The notes under the pieces were generated by a model. It saw nothing but the letters and a program-made list of their open reading frames with translations. It ran no database searches and was not told the DNA's origin. Position numbers and translations under genes: made by a program. A stretch of DNA of 64,000 nt, from the NCBI GenBank assembly GCA_029448655.1, contig JACCLO010000010.1, forward strand, positions 3,100,001 through 3,164,000, given 5' to 3'. This DNA comes from Wolfiporia cocos. Taxonomy: Eukaryota > Basidiomycota > Agaricomycetes > Polyporales > Phaeolaceae. Shown piece after piece: positions 22,560-35,368 of the stretch (its first letter is position 1; each line of letters starts with the position of its first letter).

Positions 22560-22935
22560 TATCATAGCTCTTTGTAGGAATAAATTTGCGGGTAAACCGC
22601 TCCGGAACATTCATATATACAGACTACCTCAATGTGTTCACCAAGGACAGCGAGATGTCCGATACGTTTGCAGCATTCCTGAAGAAGATGCACTTTAGGA
22701 TTGATGTAGATAAGGATAGCCGTCAGTCAATATTTCAATGTTTATTTACCTATCTGAGAAATGAGTTTCATATCATGCAGTCGAAACGCTCTATCTCGAG
22801 GATACAGGCATTGGCTACGAATTATGTCTCATGCAAACTTAAGAAGACCGGCCTTCTCACAGCGACGAAGAGGTAATTGGTACCAAGTGTGAGTGGGGCA
22901 CTGGTGAAGAGAAGGCGAGCGGGCCTGCGAGTCGA
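22560..22935 (+). pseudogene. Coding remnant, insertion-free paralogue of 6740-7740
   Basis: Reads GKPLRNIHIY and, after a frame change, DTFAAFLKKMHFRIDVDKD, a pattern like the C-terminal end of basidiomycete F-box/LRR proteins (inference). It aligns on both sides of the 700-bp element at 6918-7617 and shows the state of the locus without that insertion. Confidence 0.45.
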
Positions 22936-24823
22936 GAGAGAACCATGGGATTGGACCAGAAACTAGACAAAGAAACAGGGCGCGAGAGTATGAGCAAAGC
23001 CGCGCACCCCACAGATAGCCGCCTCGTTGTGGATGGGTGAAGGGTGGAACAATATCGACGTCGGTTCAGCACGAAGGAGCGGATCTGCAAGATCAAAGAA
23101 CGTGTTGCACCTTAGGATACGCCCCGATAGCTTCAGATTCGCGCCGAGAGCCGGAGACTGATAGGTAGTTTCTAGGACAATGCGTCAGGACCATTCTCAT
23201 AAGGCTCAGCCACAGCTAGCAAACTGAGTCGCTTTGTATCCTACAACACACAAGCCTATATGCGTTGTTGCATTCTACTTGTTGGCAGTCGTTGGTAGCT
23301 ATTGCTACAGATGAAGAACCGAAGCACGTCGAGAGCATCGGAAGTCGTCACTAAGAACCCAAGTGCACCGGAGACAGTACTGAGGAACACACCCTTGGGT
23401 GCTGAGTGAGTCAAGAAGAGGCCGTGTACATACTGAGCAGTGCACCAGAGACAATAAGCCGGTGAACATGACTGTAGGACCAATATGTAGCAAAAGAAAC
23501 ACAGAGAAAAGGGCGAGTACGGGTACGACATGCGCGATATCTAGTGGGCGACCATCAAGCCTCGGAGAGCATTATGCAGCCATCAATCTTTGACACGTGC
23601 ACGATGACTGAGCACCGCTCAGGAAAACACCCTGCCGTATATGGGACAGTCCAGGAGGCAGTGCTGCTGGGTCTCAGCGCCATTGAGAAGGGATACCGCC
23701 AAGGACTGAGAAGATGAGGGGGTATGCTCAGAACGCGACACCAGACGGACCTATGTCGTCCACCAAAGCTAGCCATAATGTGCAATTGCAGGAGTGCCAG
23801 TGCCAGGCCAGGGCAAGGAAGAGCACGTCGGGGGGTTCGGACCCAACCTGACTAGAAACGCACATTGCCATCAGGAGGCGGGAGAGACGCTCAATACGCA
23901 TTGGTTCTTGGGTGTTTAATTGTGTTACCTCGTACCATAAACTTCTCGGACACGGGAGAAGCGACACAGGTATATCAATCCGCCATTGACAGATCAGGAT
24001 GGGTGGTGAGCAGATGCGCCGCGCGGTATAAGGAACGCTGGAAGGCGTTGTCAAAGATGGTCCGCAAGGAGAAGTCAACCAGATGGCCGGTGCGGCAAAC
24101 AATGTTGGGAGACAACAGGAAAAGCAGCGTCGACCCGTGGGTCAGTACAGTGACAACGAGGAAAACCAAGCGACAACATTGAAGGACATTCGCAAGGATG
24201 GTGTGCTGGCAGTAGAGTGTGCTGGCAGTAGAGAGGACCGCATGAAACAGCAGATCAGCCACAAGGCAAGGGCCGAATGATCACCCGGCCGAGGGTCGAC
24301 CTTGCACCCGAGGATGAGGCCAGGGCAGGAGGCCTCGAGATGGTGCCCGTGTCATGTTTTCTATTTCCAGGAACGCAATGGAGGTACCGGCGGTAACATA
24401 GACGGGCGAAACGCGCGGAACGACTTCGCCTCTCAGCGAGAGGAGTAGGTGGGCAAATGTCGCAGCACGTGAATAAATACCCCTCCTCGGCGCTTCGCAG
24501 ATCCTTATCGTAGTTCTGTCTTAGTTTCGTTGAGCGCGAGGGCTCTTTGCTGTATCACCCTGTGCAAGCCAGTGGATGTCTTTGATTATAACCTGTCCTG
24601 GTATAGCTATGCACGTGAACCAATTACGTTTAACGTAAAACCGTAGCTGCCTCATAGAACCAGTTGCTCCGTATGCGTAGGCTCCACGACAGTGCCATTT
24701 CTGCAACGACGTCCAGCGTACGCCATTCATACGCATACAACCAGCCGTTGGTGAGCACCTCGCTTAGACGACGGTCGGAGCACGCTGGTTTAATAGAGTT
24801 CAAAGTTGTCCCCGCAAAATCCA
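22936..24823. other. No gene recognised
   Basis: Frames of 60-125 residues occur on both strands (for example 24083-24280 plus, Gln/Arg/Lys-rich, and 23728-24102 minus), without motifs. GTGTGCTGGCAGTAGAG is repeated in tandem twice at 24200-24233. The last 300 bp should contain the promoter of the F-box gene at 24824; a TATA box is not obvious. Confidence 0.45.
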
Positions 24824-26252
24824 ATGTCGGATGCAGGAGTTATCGCCACCAATGATTCAACTGGCCTGCGGTCAGAGCCTCAGACCCTCCTCGAGCCCCC
24901 GTGGTCACGGATGCCCCCCGAAATGTGGGAGCGGATCCTCGACCTCCTATGGAACGAACCTAGGGCCTTACGATCATGCGAGCTGGTCTGTAAAATATGG
25001 CAGACGAGGAGCCGCTTTCATCTGAATCGGCTGTGTCCCGACTGGCTGTACGACATATATGATGTCCGTCAGCTTGCATTATGGACTCGTGAGGTGCCAA
25101 GATATAGAATCAAATTCACGGAGGTGACCATTCTAGGCGAAAGTGGACCTTCTAAAGAGCAATCAACCGTGACAGTCGGTCGCAAGCCGGAGGTGGCGCA
25201 TATGGGAGCATTTGCCGCAATGCTTGCTGGCCTTCTTCCGCGTCTTGAGGAGCTCACCATCAAGGAACTAGACTGGCCCAGATCTATGCCACATACAGTT
25301 TTCATTCACCTAACTGCCTTTGCATCTGTGGCTCACCTAACCCTTGTTGGTGTTACTTTCCCATCTGTCAGGGTCTTCTGTCGCCTCATCTGTGCGCTGA
25401 AAGGCCTTCAAACCCTATCGACAGAAGTGAACAATGCGGTGAGATTTGCTGATGCGAGGCTACCGAGACGGGTCTCAAAGCGACTGGCCCCTCCGAATCT
25501 GAGCCGGATTGAAGTGTTCGGGAGGGGTTGGGGGGTTGAGATTGGTGGTGCAGAGGTTTTCTATCAAGTATTGTCTGCAACATTGCCGACATCTTGCCGA
25601 CATCTCATTTTAGAAACAATACCACTCAAATGCATCGAGAGCTCAACTATTCAGCAGCTTTTGCGGTCCGCAGGCCCAGCGCTCCTCTCCCTTACAATAA
25701 TGCTACCCGTTTTCGATGATCATTTCCCAACAGCACTGATGGACTTCGGTTTTTTGGGAGCCGCCAGGCCATCCAGGGTTGCTGGGCCTTCGGAACTAGT
25801 CGGTATGTAGTCCAGTATTATTCAACACTGGTGCATAACACACTGTATGTCCCGCAGACCGAGCTCTGAACCTATCAAACAACACAAGCCTCGAGAGATT
25901 ATGGGTGTATCTACCATTTCCTCCTCTTCGAGAGTACCACCATTTATGGGTGCCGCGATTTCTATCTCACATTGCGTCCCGTGCTATCCGGGAAGTCTCG
26001 ATAGAGTTCGACAGATTCGAAACTCCCAGAGACGATGAGTTGCTTTCCAACGTTCTCGGGGACTGCTGCCCAATCGATGGTATACTATCCCGCCCAAGGT
26101 TCACCCGGCTTGAACACGTCTATTTCAATTTTATATACGATGGCTCGCATGGCTTTGGCATGTGGCAAGATCGGTTTATGCCTCTCTGGACCGAATTAAC
26201 ATCACTCTGGTATCCAAAATTGCGTGGCCGAGGCATACTCCAGTACGTTTGA
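24824..26252 (+). CDS. F-box protein, intact paralogue
   Basis: Two exons (24824-25802 and 25858-26252) with a 55-nt GT-AG intron give 457 residues. The start is the ATG at 24824 (MSDAGVIATND), matching the start of the paralogue at 10732. The F-box is at residues ~28-60 (MPPEMWERILDLL, then LVCKIWQ). By family knowledge it recruits Skp1 and presents a substrate to an SCF ubiquitin ligase; the target is unknown. The rest is leucine-rich without clear repeats, and exon 2 opens DRALNLSNNTSLERLWVYL. It is the only one of the three related copies with all frames open. A P450 pseudogene follows on the same strand, as at 10.7 kb. Confidence 0.85.
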
Positions 26253-27435
26253 CTGCCCGTGACTTCAGTATTCTTCAGCGCAGACCACGCCATTCTGATT
26301 TCATTGCTGCAGGGCACGCATCATGAATGCAGGACCATTTACACGACTGAGACCTTGGACAGAAATCGATTGGTCGAAGGACACGGTAATACTGTGATTT
26401 AGCACTTTACGTGTCCATGTATACACCTCTCTTATACCATCGCACTATGTAATCCGATCCTGATGAACCACGTCCACAGCTCGCCAGATTCGCGAAGGTA
26501 TCCCTTCCACAATGCCGCTCGGAATTCGAATTTGTAGCAGTACCCGACCACGCTCCTACAAACGCCGTTTCATCGCGAATATCCCGTCAGCCGCAATGCA
26601 CCATTGGCGAGAGATTGATCTATCGCAGAGGGGCTTACGTAGCGACGCATACCCGAAGTGCACGGATAATCGTCACTAGTGCTGATGGCATCGTTCGACC
26701 CATCCTCGAGCAGCGCTCATTTTTGCGTTGTGGTAAAGCGCAGTGCAGGAGGCCGGCGGGGATGTAGATTGCACAAGATCAGTTCATTACTGCCATCCAT
26801 ACCACTCTGTCTTCCCTCTGCAATTACTGGTGACTGGGACCTCACAGCCTTTCCGAGTTCGAGACGCACGTTCACACTGGACCCCACTGTACCCATGTTC
26901 AAGTTTTGAGAAAGCTGCAGGGATTTGACGGGAAGAGCTTGATGTTGCGATGAATGGGTCGTGCATCATTTCCTTATGATGCGAGGGCATGGCGTGAGTG
27001 ACGTCTATTGTGTGCTAGACAGCTATGCGCAGGCTGCAGACGAAACGGCAACCTCACTGCCATATTTAGCCACGAGCACCGCGTGCGACAGCTGGTCGTT
27101 CCCGAGAGGTGGGGGGATTGCATTCAGTCGTTCAGCACCCAGTAGTAGGAATCTGACATTCGTAGACGGTCCCGCTTGCGCATTCGGTAATCGAGCGCTA
27201 GATCACGTGTCCTTGTCGAATGGCGCGGGATCACGCGTGCAGAGGTATGCGCGTACGGGGACTCTGCTGCGATGCGCTGATGTCATACATCCTTAGGATG
27301 TGCGCGCGTGCAGCCTGCGTTCTCCCCGGCCGATTGCAAGCAGGACGGAGTTCGCTACGCACGTCGAACGGGATTACGTACGCGCCCCGATACACAGAGT
27401 GTCTGTCAGGTACCCTGGATGTCTGTAGTAGTGTT
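26253..27435. other. No gene recognised
   Basis: 1.2 kb between F-box and P450. Scattered short frames on both strands lack motifs. The last few hundred bases, GC-rich, should include the former P450 promoter. Confidence 0.5.
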
Positions 27436-28872
27436 ATGCCGAGTTTGCGGACGTCTGACCTAGCTGCTGCAGTCGCGGCACTGCTGCTGGTTGCGGTATG
27501 TCGAGGCTTATACCGCCGTCACCAAGGTACGCAGAAGAAACACCTCCCGCCCGGCCCCAGGCCCCTGTCTTTCATAGGCAACTCGCACCAGATCCCCTCG
27601 ACCTACATGCAGCGGCGATTTACGGTAAGGACACACATACACGCTGGACGTATCTAGTGCACGCTCACCGCGTCCACCGTAGGGGACGTCGTCTACATCC
27701 GCCTCTTCAAGAACCCGGTCGTCATCTTGAACAGCGTGCAGGCGGCGCGGGACCTGTTGGACAAGAAGAGCGCCATATACTCCGACAGGCCGCGAACCAT
27801 TTTGTGCGACGAAATGTGTGTACTCTAGTCTGCAGCTCGGCGTGTAGATGTTGACCGTCTTGACGCGCCGGTAGCATGGGGTGGGACTCTGGCTTGGTTG
27901 TCATGAAGTACGGCGAACGATAGAAGAAGCACAGGAAATGGGCGCAGAATGTGTTCAATGACAAGGCGGCGCTCAGGTCCTATCTGCCGCTACGGCAACG
28001 CGAGGTGCACACGCTCCTTTCTGGACTGCGGGACACTCTAGGCCAATTGGCTGAGCACATCAAACGGTGTGTCGATACTCGGGGCTATAAACGGTGCTTT
28101 AATACTTCTGAATCGTGCTCGTACAGATACTTTGCCGCGCTGGTGATCGAGACGGCGCATGGCCATACCATCGCTTCGCTCGACGATTTTCATGTGCGCA
28201 TAGCGGACATTGATCTCTTCCCATTCCGTGAGTTTCTTGCTTTTGAGGTATGGAGTGCTCTCATAATTGTGACACTCGTAGTGCGCTATGTTCCGTCGTG
28301 ACTACCCGGCGCAGGCTTCATGCGACGCGCGATCAAGATTGGTCATCTAGTCAAAGCTACGAATCATATTCCATATGAAAATGTCAAGAATGCGATGGTA
28401 CTGTAGCATATCGGTGTTACTTCTGTCTTTGGCCAACTGCGACTCTAATTCGTGTTGGCAGAACGAAGGAACAGCAAAACCCTGCCTGGTCTCATCATTG
28501 ATGAGAGATGCCACTGCCGCAGGGATTTTAACGGCCGAACACTAAGAGGATATCAAAGGAGTGGCCGGTGTTTTGTACGCAGGCATAAAAATGTTGCTAC
28601 CAGCCGTGCGGATACTAAGCCCATTGCATGAGCAGCTGCTACAGATACCGTAAGTCATCCTGACTATGACTCAATCTACAGCCAATAATCACCCGATTCA
28701 GTCTCGTTCCACGCTGTTATCCTTCTTTCTGGCTATGGTCATCTATCCTGATGCCTTGAAGAAGGCTGAGGGAGAGGTTGACCGCGTCGTGGGACGTAGC
28801 CGTCTGCCTGACTTCGAGGACAGGGACTCGCTGCCATACCTTGAGCGCCTAGTAAAGAAGGCTTATCGGTAG
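27436..28872 (+). pseudogene. Cytochrome P450 pseudogene, 5' two thirds
   Basis: Starts MPSLRTSDLAAAVAALLLVA (membrane anchor) with HLPPGPRPLSFIGNS. Exon 2 is VVYIRLFKNPVVILNS. In-frame stops replace conserved residues: TAG in YGER*KK (expected W), TGA in VPS*LPGAG (expected W) and TAA in EH*ED. The I-helix exon is unrecognisable near 28600. The ExxR exon survives in altered form (FEDRDSLPYLERLVKKAYR, with KKAYR for KEVYR) and runs to the TAG at 28870. The heme-loop exon is absent: at about 28990 the sequence switches to a second P450 copy beginning in mid-gene. Confidence 0.8.
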
Positions 28873-28989
28873 CTATCTCCGCGGACTAGCGCAAAGTACT
28901 TTGATCTGACGCCTTCGCGAAGCTGGAGCTGCCCTCTGCCACTAGGTACTTCTGCCACTAGCCTGCATTCTTTCACACAACACGGAAGC

Positions 28990-30818
28990 TGATTGCATGG
29001 GTGACCCGCTCCAACAAGCTGATCGCTCCTACCTCAATGGTTACAGTCTGGGATGGGTCGCCGATATGGCGTTCATGGAGTACGGCGAACGTTGGAAGAA
29101 ACATAGGAAATGGGCCCAAAGCGCATACAACGATAAGGCAACGCTTAAAACTTACCGACCGATCCAGACACGAGAAGTGTGTGCGTTACTTTCTGGTTTC
29201 TTGAACACGCCAGATAAGTTCCATACACATATTAAACGGTACCCATCGTCAGCATCACTCTAAACATCATTCGCTAACCCTTTGATATCAGATATGTGGC
29301 GGCGCTGATTATGGAGACTACTTATGGCCATAGTATCTCCACCGCGGATGATGAATATGTCCGCATGGCCGATGAAGCGCTTGCGGTAACCACAGAGGCA
29401 GGAATTCCAGGAGCAACAACCATTGACATATTTCCGATTCGTGAGCAACACAAAGTGATCTAAGGCCACCAGCATTGATATCCTCATTCTAGTGCGGTAC
29501 GTTCCGCCGTGGGTGCCTGGAGCCAGCTTCATGCGCCATGTGGCCAAAGCCCGTCCGCTCGTTGAAGCAGCTGCTGATATCCCATATCTGAGTGTCAAAG
29601 AGTCAATGGTGCGCATCATATAGCTAGATCATAGGTGGACGTGAGTGACTGTTCCCATATATAGGCAAATGGGACAGCCAAGCCTTCCTTTGTATTATCT
29701 CTAATCAAAGATGCCATCGCGACGGAAAAAATGACGAAGGACCATGAGGACGATATCAAAGGATGTGCGGGGTACTGTATGGAGGTAAGGGGTTGCATTT
29801 CCATCCCAAAAGCTCTCCTAACTTGATGTAATCAGCGGGAACGGATACAGTGGGTTATCTAAGCAACAGCTATCAGAAATGCTGATTCACATTTCTACAT
29901 TCCTTTCTAGACCAGCAGCGTTTTATTAACTTTCGTGGTGGCAATGACGTTATTCCCTAACGCCCTACAGAAGGCTCAAGAGGAGCTTGACCGCGTTGTA
30001 GGCAGACACCGCTTACCAGACCTCGAAGACAGAGAGTCGCTTCCGTACATCGATTCCTTGATCAAAGAGGTGTATCGGTATGTGCCGCCTTGCCCATGAA
30101 CTAGCCGTGCCTCACAAGTGAGTCTCCGCTAGCTGGAACTGCCCAGTTCCCCTCGGTACGTATCAGCTATTTATGCCGTCACAATCGTCTTATTACCGTG
30201 TAGCGATACCGCATAGACTCATGGAGGATGATGAGTATCGCGGATACCATATTCCCAAAGGTTCCATGGTTATTCCAAATATCTGGTACCTGTATCATTT
30301 CAAGCATCGACAAATATATGTTGCTTATGCCCTTGAGACTTACAGGTATATGATGCGTGATCCCGCTATGTTCGTCGATCCGGAGAATTCTGGCCAGAGC
30401 GTTTCCAGGAAATGAGCATAAACGAAGCTCAGCAGAAAAATCCGAGTAATTTCATCTTCGGATTTGGGAGACGGTACGTTACGCAGTCACATTTCAGACC
30501 AGCAAGAAACTGATTGGGACTTTCAGAATCTGTCCTGGACGTCATTTTGCTGACGAGAACATCTGGCTGGCAATTGCATGCACTGCGTCACTCTTCACCA
30601 TTCAGAAGGCCCGGGACATATATGGCCGAAATATTATACCTGATGTAGCGTTTAGTTCTGGGGTTGTGAGGTATGATGCTTAATGACTTCATGAAATGGC
30701 GACTCCAAAATCTGACTATGTACTGTGCAGCCATCCGAAACGTTTCGAGTGCGAGATCAGCCCCCGCTCTGAAGATGCTACGAAGCTATTGTTGGGGTAT
30801 ATCAATACTGCGCTGTAA
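28990..30818 (+). pseudogene. Cytochrome P450 pseudogene, 5'-truncated
   Basis: Begins at the third exon (LGWVADMAFMEYGERWKK) and lacks the anchor, the proline hinge and exon 2. It is very close to the copy at 13777-15975 throughout, introns included. The I-helix AGTDT is in a 14-nt exon (29836-29849), the ExxR motif is KEVYR, the heme exon starts ICPGRHFADENIW and the end is LLLGYINTAL with TAA at 30816. A one-base deletion changes DPERFWP to DPENSGQ near 30380, and another breaks the exon before the I-helix near 29770. It is fused tail to head to the preceding pseudogene, probably by unequal exchange. Confidence 0.8.
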
Positions 30819-32060
30819 ACATTATGCTCCCAAATCATCATTTCACAAAACATCTGGTGCCCACTGGTATGAAGCTATCTCCGCAGGAGGGCTCTGCAAT
30901 ATTTCCGACATCACACATGACTCATTGCATCATCCAACGGCTCAATAGCGATTCCAGAAATTTGGTGAATCTCAATCATTGTCAGTACGGGTTGGGCCCA
31001 GTGATTTTGTTTAAAAAATACATCTTTGACGTGTACTACTAGCGCATCAGATATAGTTGCTTATGTACTCACGCTACCGGTGTGATGAACATCATTCTTC
31101 GTCTTTAAACTTGATTGTGCCTCGATGATCCGTTACACACTTGACCCGCCAGGTATACTTATTGCTCACCGAACATTCTGATGTCTCACCATGGGGGTGC
31201 TCTGATGAGGATATGAAGTCCGAAACCACCACTGTGACTGCACGCGATCTTATTGATGTTATCAGATAATCAAAACGATTTTATTTCAACTCTACATCCA
31301 CTACAATCATCGATCACTCAATGAGACAACCAAATATTGTACTGCCTCGGACTTCATGTGGACTTCCTCATGTGCCAATCAGACTATACCAGAGTATCAG
31401 GCCTAACTTCCTCTACAATCTGGCATTGAGAGTTCCCTTATAGAAGTCCCTCTACAGGCAGTGGAATTTGAACGATGATTGGAGTCCTTATCAACGAACG
31501 ACTACTCAATGAGACAGCGTCACAACACCCCTGATTTGGCCTAATTAGGTATATCTCATCAGCTGGTACTATCTCTTCGTACTCATTGTCGCCTTCCTCC
31601 TCACCGCCTCCTTGCTCGCTCTCATCTAGATCCTCCAAATCCAACTTCAGCTGTAGTATTGGCTTCTCCAGAGCTGTGTATCTTAGCTTTGGCCACCATC
31701 TGGCTCTTCCCTTGACCCCAGCTTGTTTACTTTCTGCCTTATGTGCCCATTTGAAGCTGCTGCTTCTTCCGAAGTTCTTCATGTTGGTCTAGCTCGTCCA
31801 ATCATGATTCTCAGCAGCCGGTTTTGGAAGTTTTATGTAATGGCAACATGTAAAGTCGACACAGGCCACAGCTCCTGCATTGCTAGTTCCAGATGGAAGG
31901 TGTGATGTGACATCCGGCGCCTGGTCAGACTGCAACACCTCCAATACTTGCAACTATCACTATATTGCATAGTTCCTGTGGAACTGATCTTCAAATCAAA
32001 TTCTTGTTTTGAGGGACAGCCAACAATGGTCAGTTTGCCAGAGATGCGATATTCACAATA
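30819..32060. other. No gene recognised; one acidic minus-strand frame
   Basis: The minus frame 31782-31438 (114 residues) is basic at the start, then has LDLEDLDESEQGGGEEEG and ends PLPVEGLL. Its composition looks less random than the neighbours, but no family is recognised. ATCACTCAATGAGACA at 31313 recurs inverted near 34880, just beyond the LTR-A insertion. Confidence 0.35.
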
Positions 32061-32500
32061 TGTCACACGCCAATTTCAAGTCCTTAGGCACAGCACCTTT
32101 TCTGATCATCGAGAGCACCCCCAAGGCTGGAAACCCGATGCCTCAGCTAGATCCAAGCCCTACATATGAACCATCATGGGCACTAGCTAACAGTGTCACC
32201 AGCCACGCCTAATACCCTTAGTCCCAGACCACATGTCCAGTCCAATACAAAGCCAACGCCGGTCACATAACCCCAACCAAGTACGATGAGCCCAGTAGCA
32301 CCTAACCTAACCAAACTCCCGCTACCTGGACCATACCTCATCAGGTCACAACCATACAGACTCACGGCTAGGACCATGTCCACCCAACCAACCGAACCCT
32401 ACGCCTCCCATCTCCACGGACTACAGCCATTACGGGCTACATGGTCATTACCGACCAAGGACTCATGCCATTACTGACACGGACTATGTACTATACGGAC

Positions 32501-34115
32501 TAGTGTTGCGAGGTCCAGTCCGGTCCGGTCTTTTGCATGTTTTGGGCAGGACCGAGGACCGGGACCAGGACCGGACCGCTGCAGGCAATGAGGGACTGGA
32601 CTGAAGACCGGTCCCAAGCAGGACCGCGGCCCTATACCGGTCCCAGGACCGGTCTGAACCGGTCCAGGACCGATTGAGCGGTCATTCACTTGACTTGATT
32701 TTGTTTGTCAGAAAATGCGACGAAAAGGCACTTATTACTCAATATATATCAAAGAACACTGTATACAAGTCGCACATTGGTTATGATACACCGATTTTTT
32801 GATTTTTGTCAGTATGGCTGGTACACTGAAGTCAGTATACATTCATATATACCACTGCGGTGACTGCACATTTCAAGTTCAACATGACGAGATTTTATTG
32901 CTGCATTATTGTATAACATAAGGAGTAGCAATAGTGACCACTAAGTGGTCGGAAGCCAGTGACTGGCTGAAATTGAACTGCATGTATATCTATTTCAATG
33001 TGCAAATGTCAAAGCTACTGGGCAGGATAATATACAATTGTGTGCAAGTTGACAACATTAGTGATAATGTGAGGGCAGACTGCATGTGTCAAACACTGCC
33101 CAGGACAATAGCAGTGCTTTTGTCACAAGAATTCTCCTAGTTTCCCTATATTTCTTACTATTTTTCCGGCAATTCTACGAATTATCTACGACTTTCTAGA
33201 CCAATAACTAGCTTATCCGGTTCATAAGTTAATGGTTACATACATGCCGAATGATGGCCACGTTATCTCCCGTAACGACGGTCTTATCTTATCACTAGTA
33301 GTTACCATCAGTCACATGTCTAGTTCTAGCCAATCGGACATTCTGTCCGAAAGCAGTCAGCGTATAAACGTCAGCGGACCGGGCTTTGGTCACGCCCCAT
33401 CTTTATAATGACAAGAGCGCAAAACGCCATTCGTGCGGCTTATGCCGCCTTTCTATATCCCGGTTTTGATCGGTATATGTATTTATCGCGTATTACTCAG
33501 TACTTAGGTACCTGGGGACTTGTACATACGAATACGGACATTAGTATTATCTAATAAGACTGTTAAGGGTCTTATTTATCATGTATATATACTAGCCTTG
33601 CTGAGCGCTATTGCCTCAGTTCTATTCATTGCATTCATACTACGAGTTAACCACTCAACGTATCCTGCTTAACAACTGCTTTATCTCTTGCCTAACCAGC
33701 AATACCAAGATCCTAACAAGTAAGTGTTATCTTGTGTTAGCTTTGTTGTATCATTAAGATTGTGAAAACCATTCTTGTCAGGTTTTGTGATGCTTAGCTA
33801 GTTGTACATACATGATGCAGACTGTCTTGGATCACTCTCTAGAGTCATAGGTACTTAGTTTCATGTTTAAATTAGTTATCCATGGTCTAAAATCCTGGAG
33901 TTGAAGCGCTATTCTATGCTAACTTTTGGGACCGGTCCAGGACTGGTCCAGACCGGTCCCAACCGGTCCTGTATAAACTGATGACTCGTTAGGACCAGGA
34001 CCAGGACCGCATTAGGACCGGGACTGGACCGGACTGCTGAATCGGTCCTGATCAGTCCGGTCCTGGTCCTGTCCTTGGTCTTTAGCGGTCCTTGGGACTG
34101 GACCTCGCAACACTT
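32501..34115. mobile_element. hAT-like non-autonomous element, complete
   Basis: Ends TAGTGTTGCGAGGTCC and GGACCTCGCAACACTT are inverted, and an 8-bp duplication ATACGGAC flanks it (32493-32500 and 34116-34123), typical of the hAT superfamily. Both subterminal regions are dense arrays of GGTCC/GGACC (about 180 bp each) in opposite orientation. There is no transposase. A solo gypsy LTR lies in its middle. A second copy ends at 378. Confidence 0.85.
33121..33739 (+). mobile_element. Solo LTR of the dUTPase-bearing gypsy family
   Basis: 619 bp, TGTCACAAGAATTCTCC to ATCTTGTGTTA, the reverse complement of the LTRs at 48218-48836 and 63326-63944 with only scattered differences. GCTTT duplicated at 33116-33120 and 33740-33744. 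It contains the same TATATATA and AGTTCTATTCAT start motif. Confidence 0.95.
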
Positions 34116-34744
34116 ATACGGACAATGGCCCATGGGAGGCCTTAAACCCCAGCGTACCCACACAATAGCCTACAGAGGCTCTAAACCCAGTAGACGATGC
34201 CCTGTACAACTGAGAACCCTAGCAGTCACAGGAAGTGCCCTGCCAATCGTAGCCGATCATGCTCAACCACTCTACAGTCCACGCTCTCAGTAGACACCAC
34301 TCCTCAGTACCAGCACATGGGAACCTGGACTGCCACATGCCACTCCTCAGTACCAGTACTTGGGAACCTGGACCACAGACGCCCTGATCGCGGACATAGA
34401 ACCCCACCATTACCGGTGAACCCCCGATCGACGAGAACCACCAATTTGGGCCTGATCTGCTATGTCGCTATGGACATCACTGCTCCAATGCCATTACCGG
34501 CTTAGTCACCCCGTGCCTATGGGCAACGTAGCCTAGACCAATCGCACTGCGCCTACTGCCCTCACTGGCCGCGCAGCGTAACATGTACAAACAGTAGATA
34601 GTCTATATAACAGCCAGACAGTCTTGAGCGAACCTCAGACTTGTCTTGGCCATTGCAGCCTTAGATGCCCTGGGCCAGGAAGGCACCTTTGAGTGAGCCC
34701 CCTTCCCCCGGGTGTGTGTCTTAGGTTGTGCATGTGTCACAATA

Positions 34745-35363
34745 TTTGCTTGGAACTCTAGCAGTAACTTTTCACAATACATGCAAATGAATGTTCAAGA
34801 GGTCCGAGGTGCAGATATGGAAGTGGGAAGCAGAAATCAAGTAACAAGGTCATTTGCCTCATTGAGTAATTGTGTCTCATTGAGTGATTGATGGCTGCAT
34901 ATCGCTGAACACAGTGCGTCGGGGGAAAGTAAATGATAAAGGCACATGGTAAACAATCTCAGCGGATATTGGGTGATCAAGACGCATAGTGAGCAATCAG
35001 AAACATCGCATAATCAATGGTAGTGTTTGGTGGACGATCAAAGTGGATAAATGCTACATAGTGTGAAGAGCATAACGGAGCGGTATGTCACTATTGGCGG
35101 ATGCAAGCGAACATGATTCTCCCTGATATAGTGTGGATACATCCGCGTACCATCAGCCATATCATGAGTCACTTCTAGGTCTAGGATACGTAGTGACAAA
35201 TGCTTTGAGGTCGACTCGATCGATCGGATGACAATTGACCATGCTCGGTTGCATATCACCTGTGCGGTTCAGTGACAGATGCGATCGACAACCGCCGAAA
35301 CATCCAAGTTGTTATATTGCATGATCAAGTATAATATATGTCCAAAGTATGCGAGATTCTCGT
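34745..35363. other. No gene recognised
   Basis: AT-rich stretch between the two LTR-A copies. It has many short inexact repeats with GATCA, GTGAGCAAT and CATTGAGT, and no protein-like frame. Confidence 0.5.
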
Positions 35364-35368
35364 GAAGG

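Larger units (their letters stand above)
32061..34739 (+). mobile_element. Solo LTR, family A, carrying nested insertions
   Basis: Begins TGTCACACGCCAATTTCAAG and ends GCATGTGTCA, flanked by CAATA at 32056-32060 and 34740-34744. Without the 1615-bp hAT-like insertion it is about 1056 bp, matching the 1046-bp copy at 35369. A TATA-like TCTATATAACA near 34600 is followed ~30 bp later by CCTCAGACTTGTC, the likely start of transcription. No internal region is left, so it arose by LTR-LTR recombination. Confidence 0.9.
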
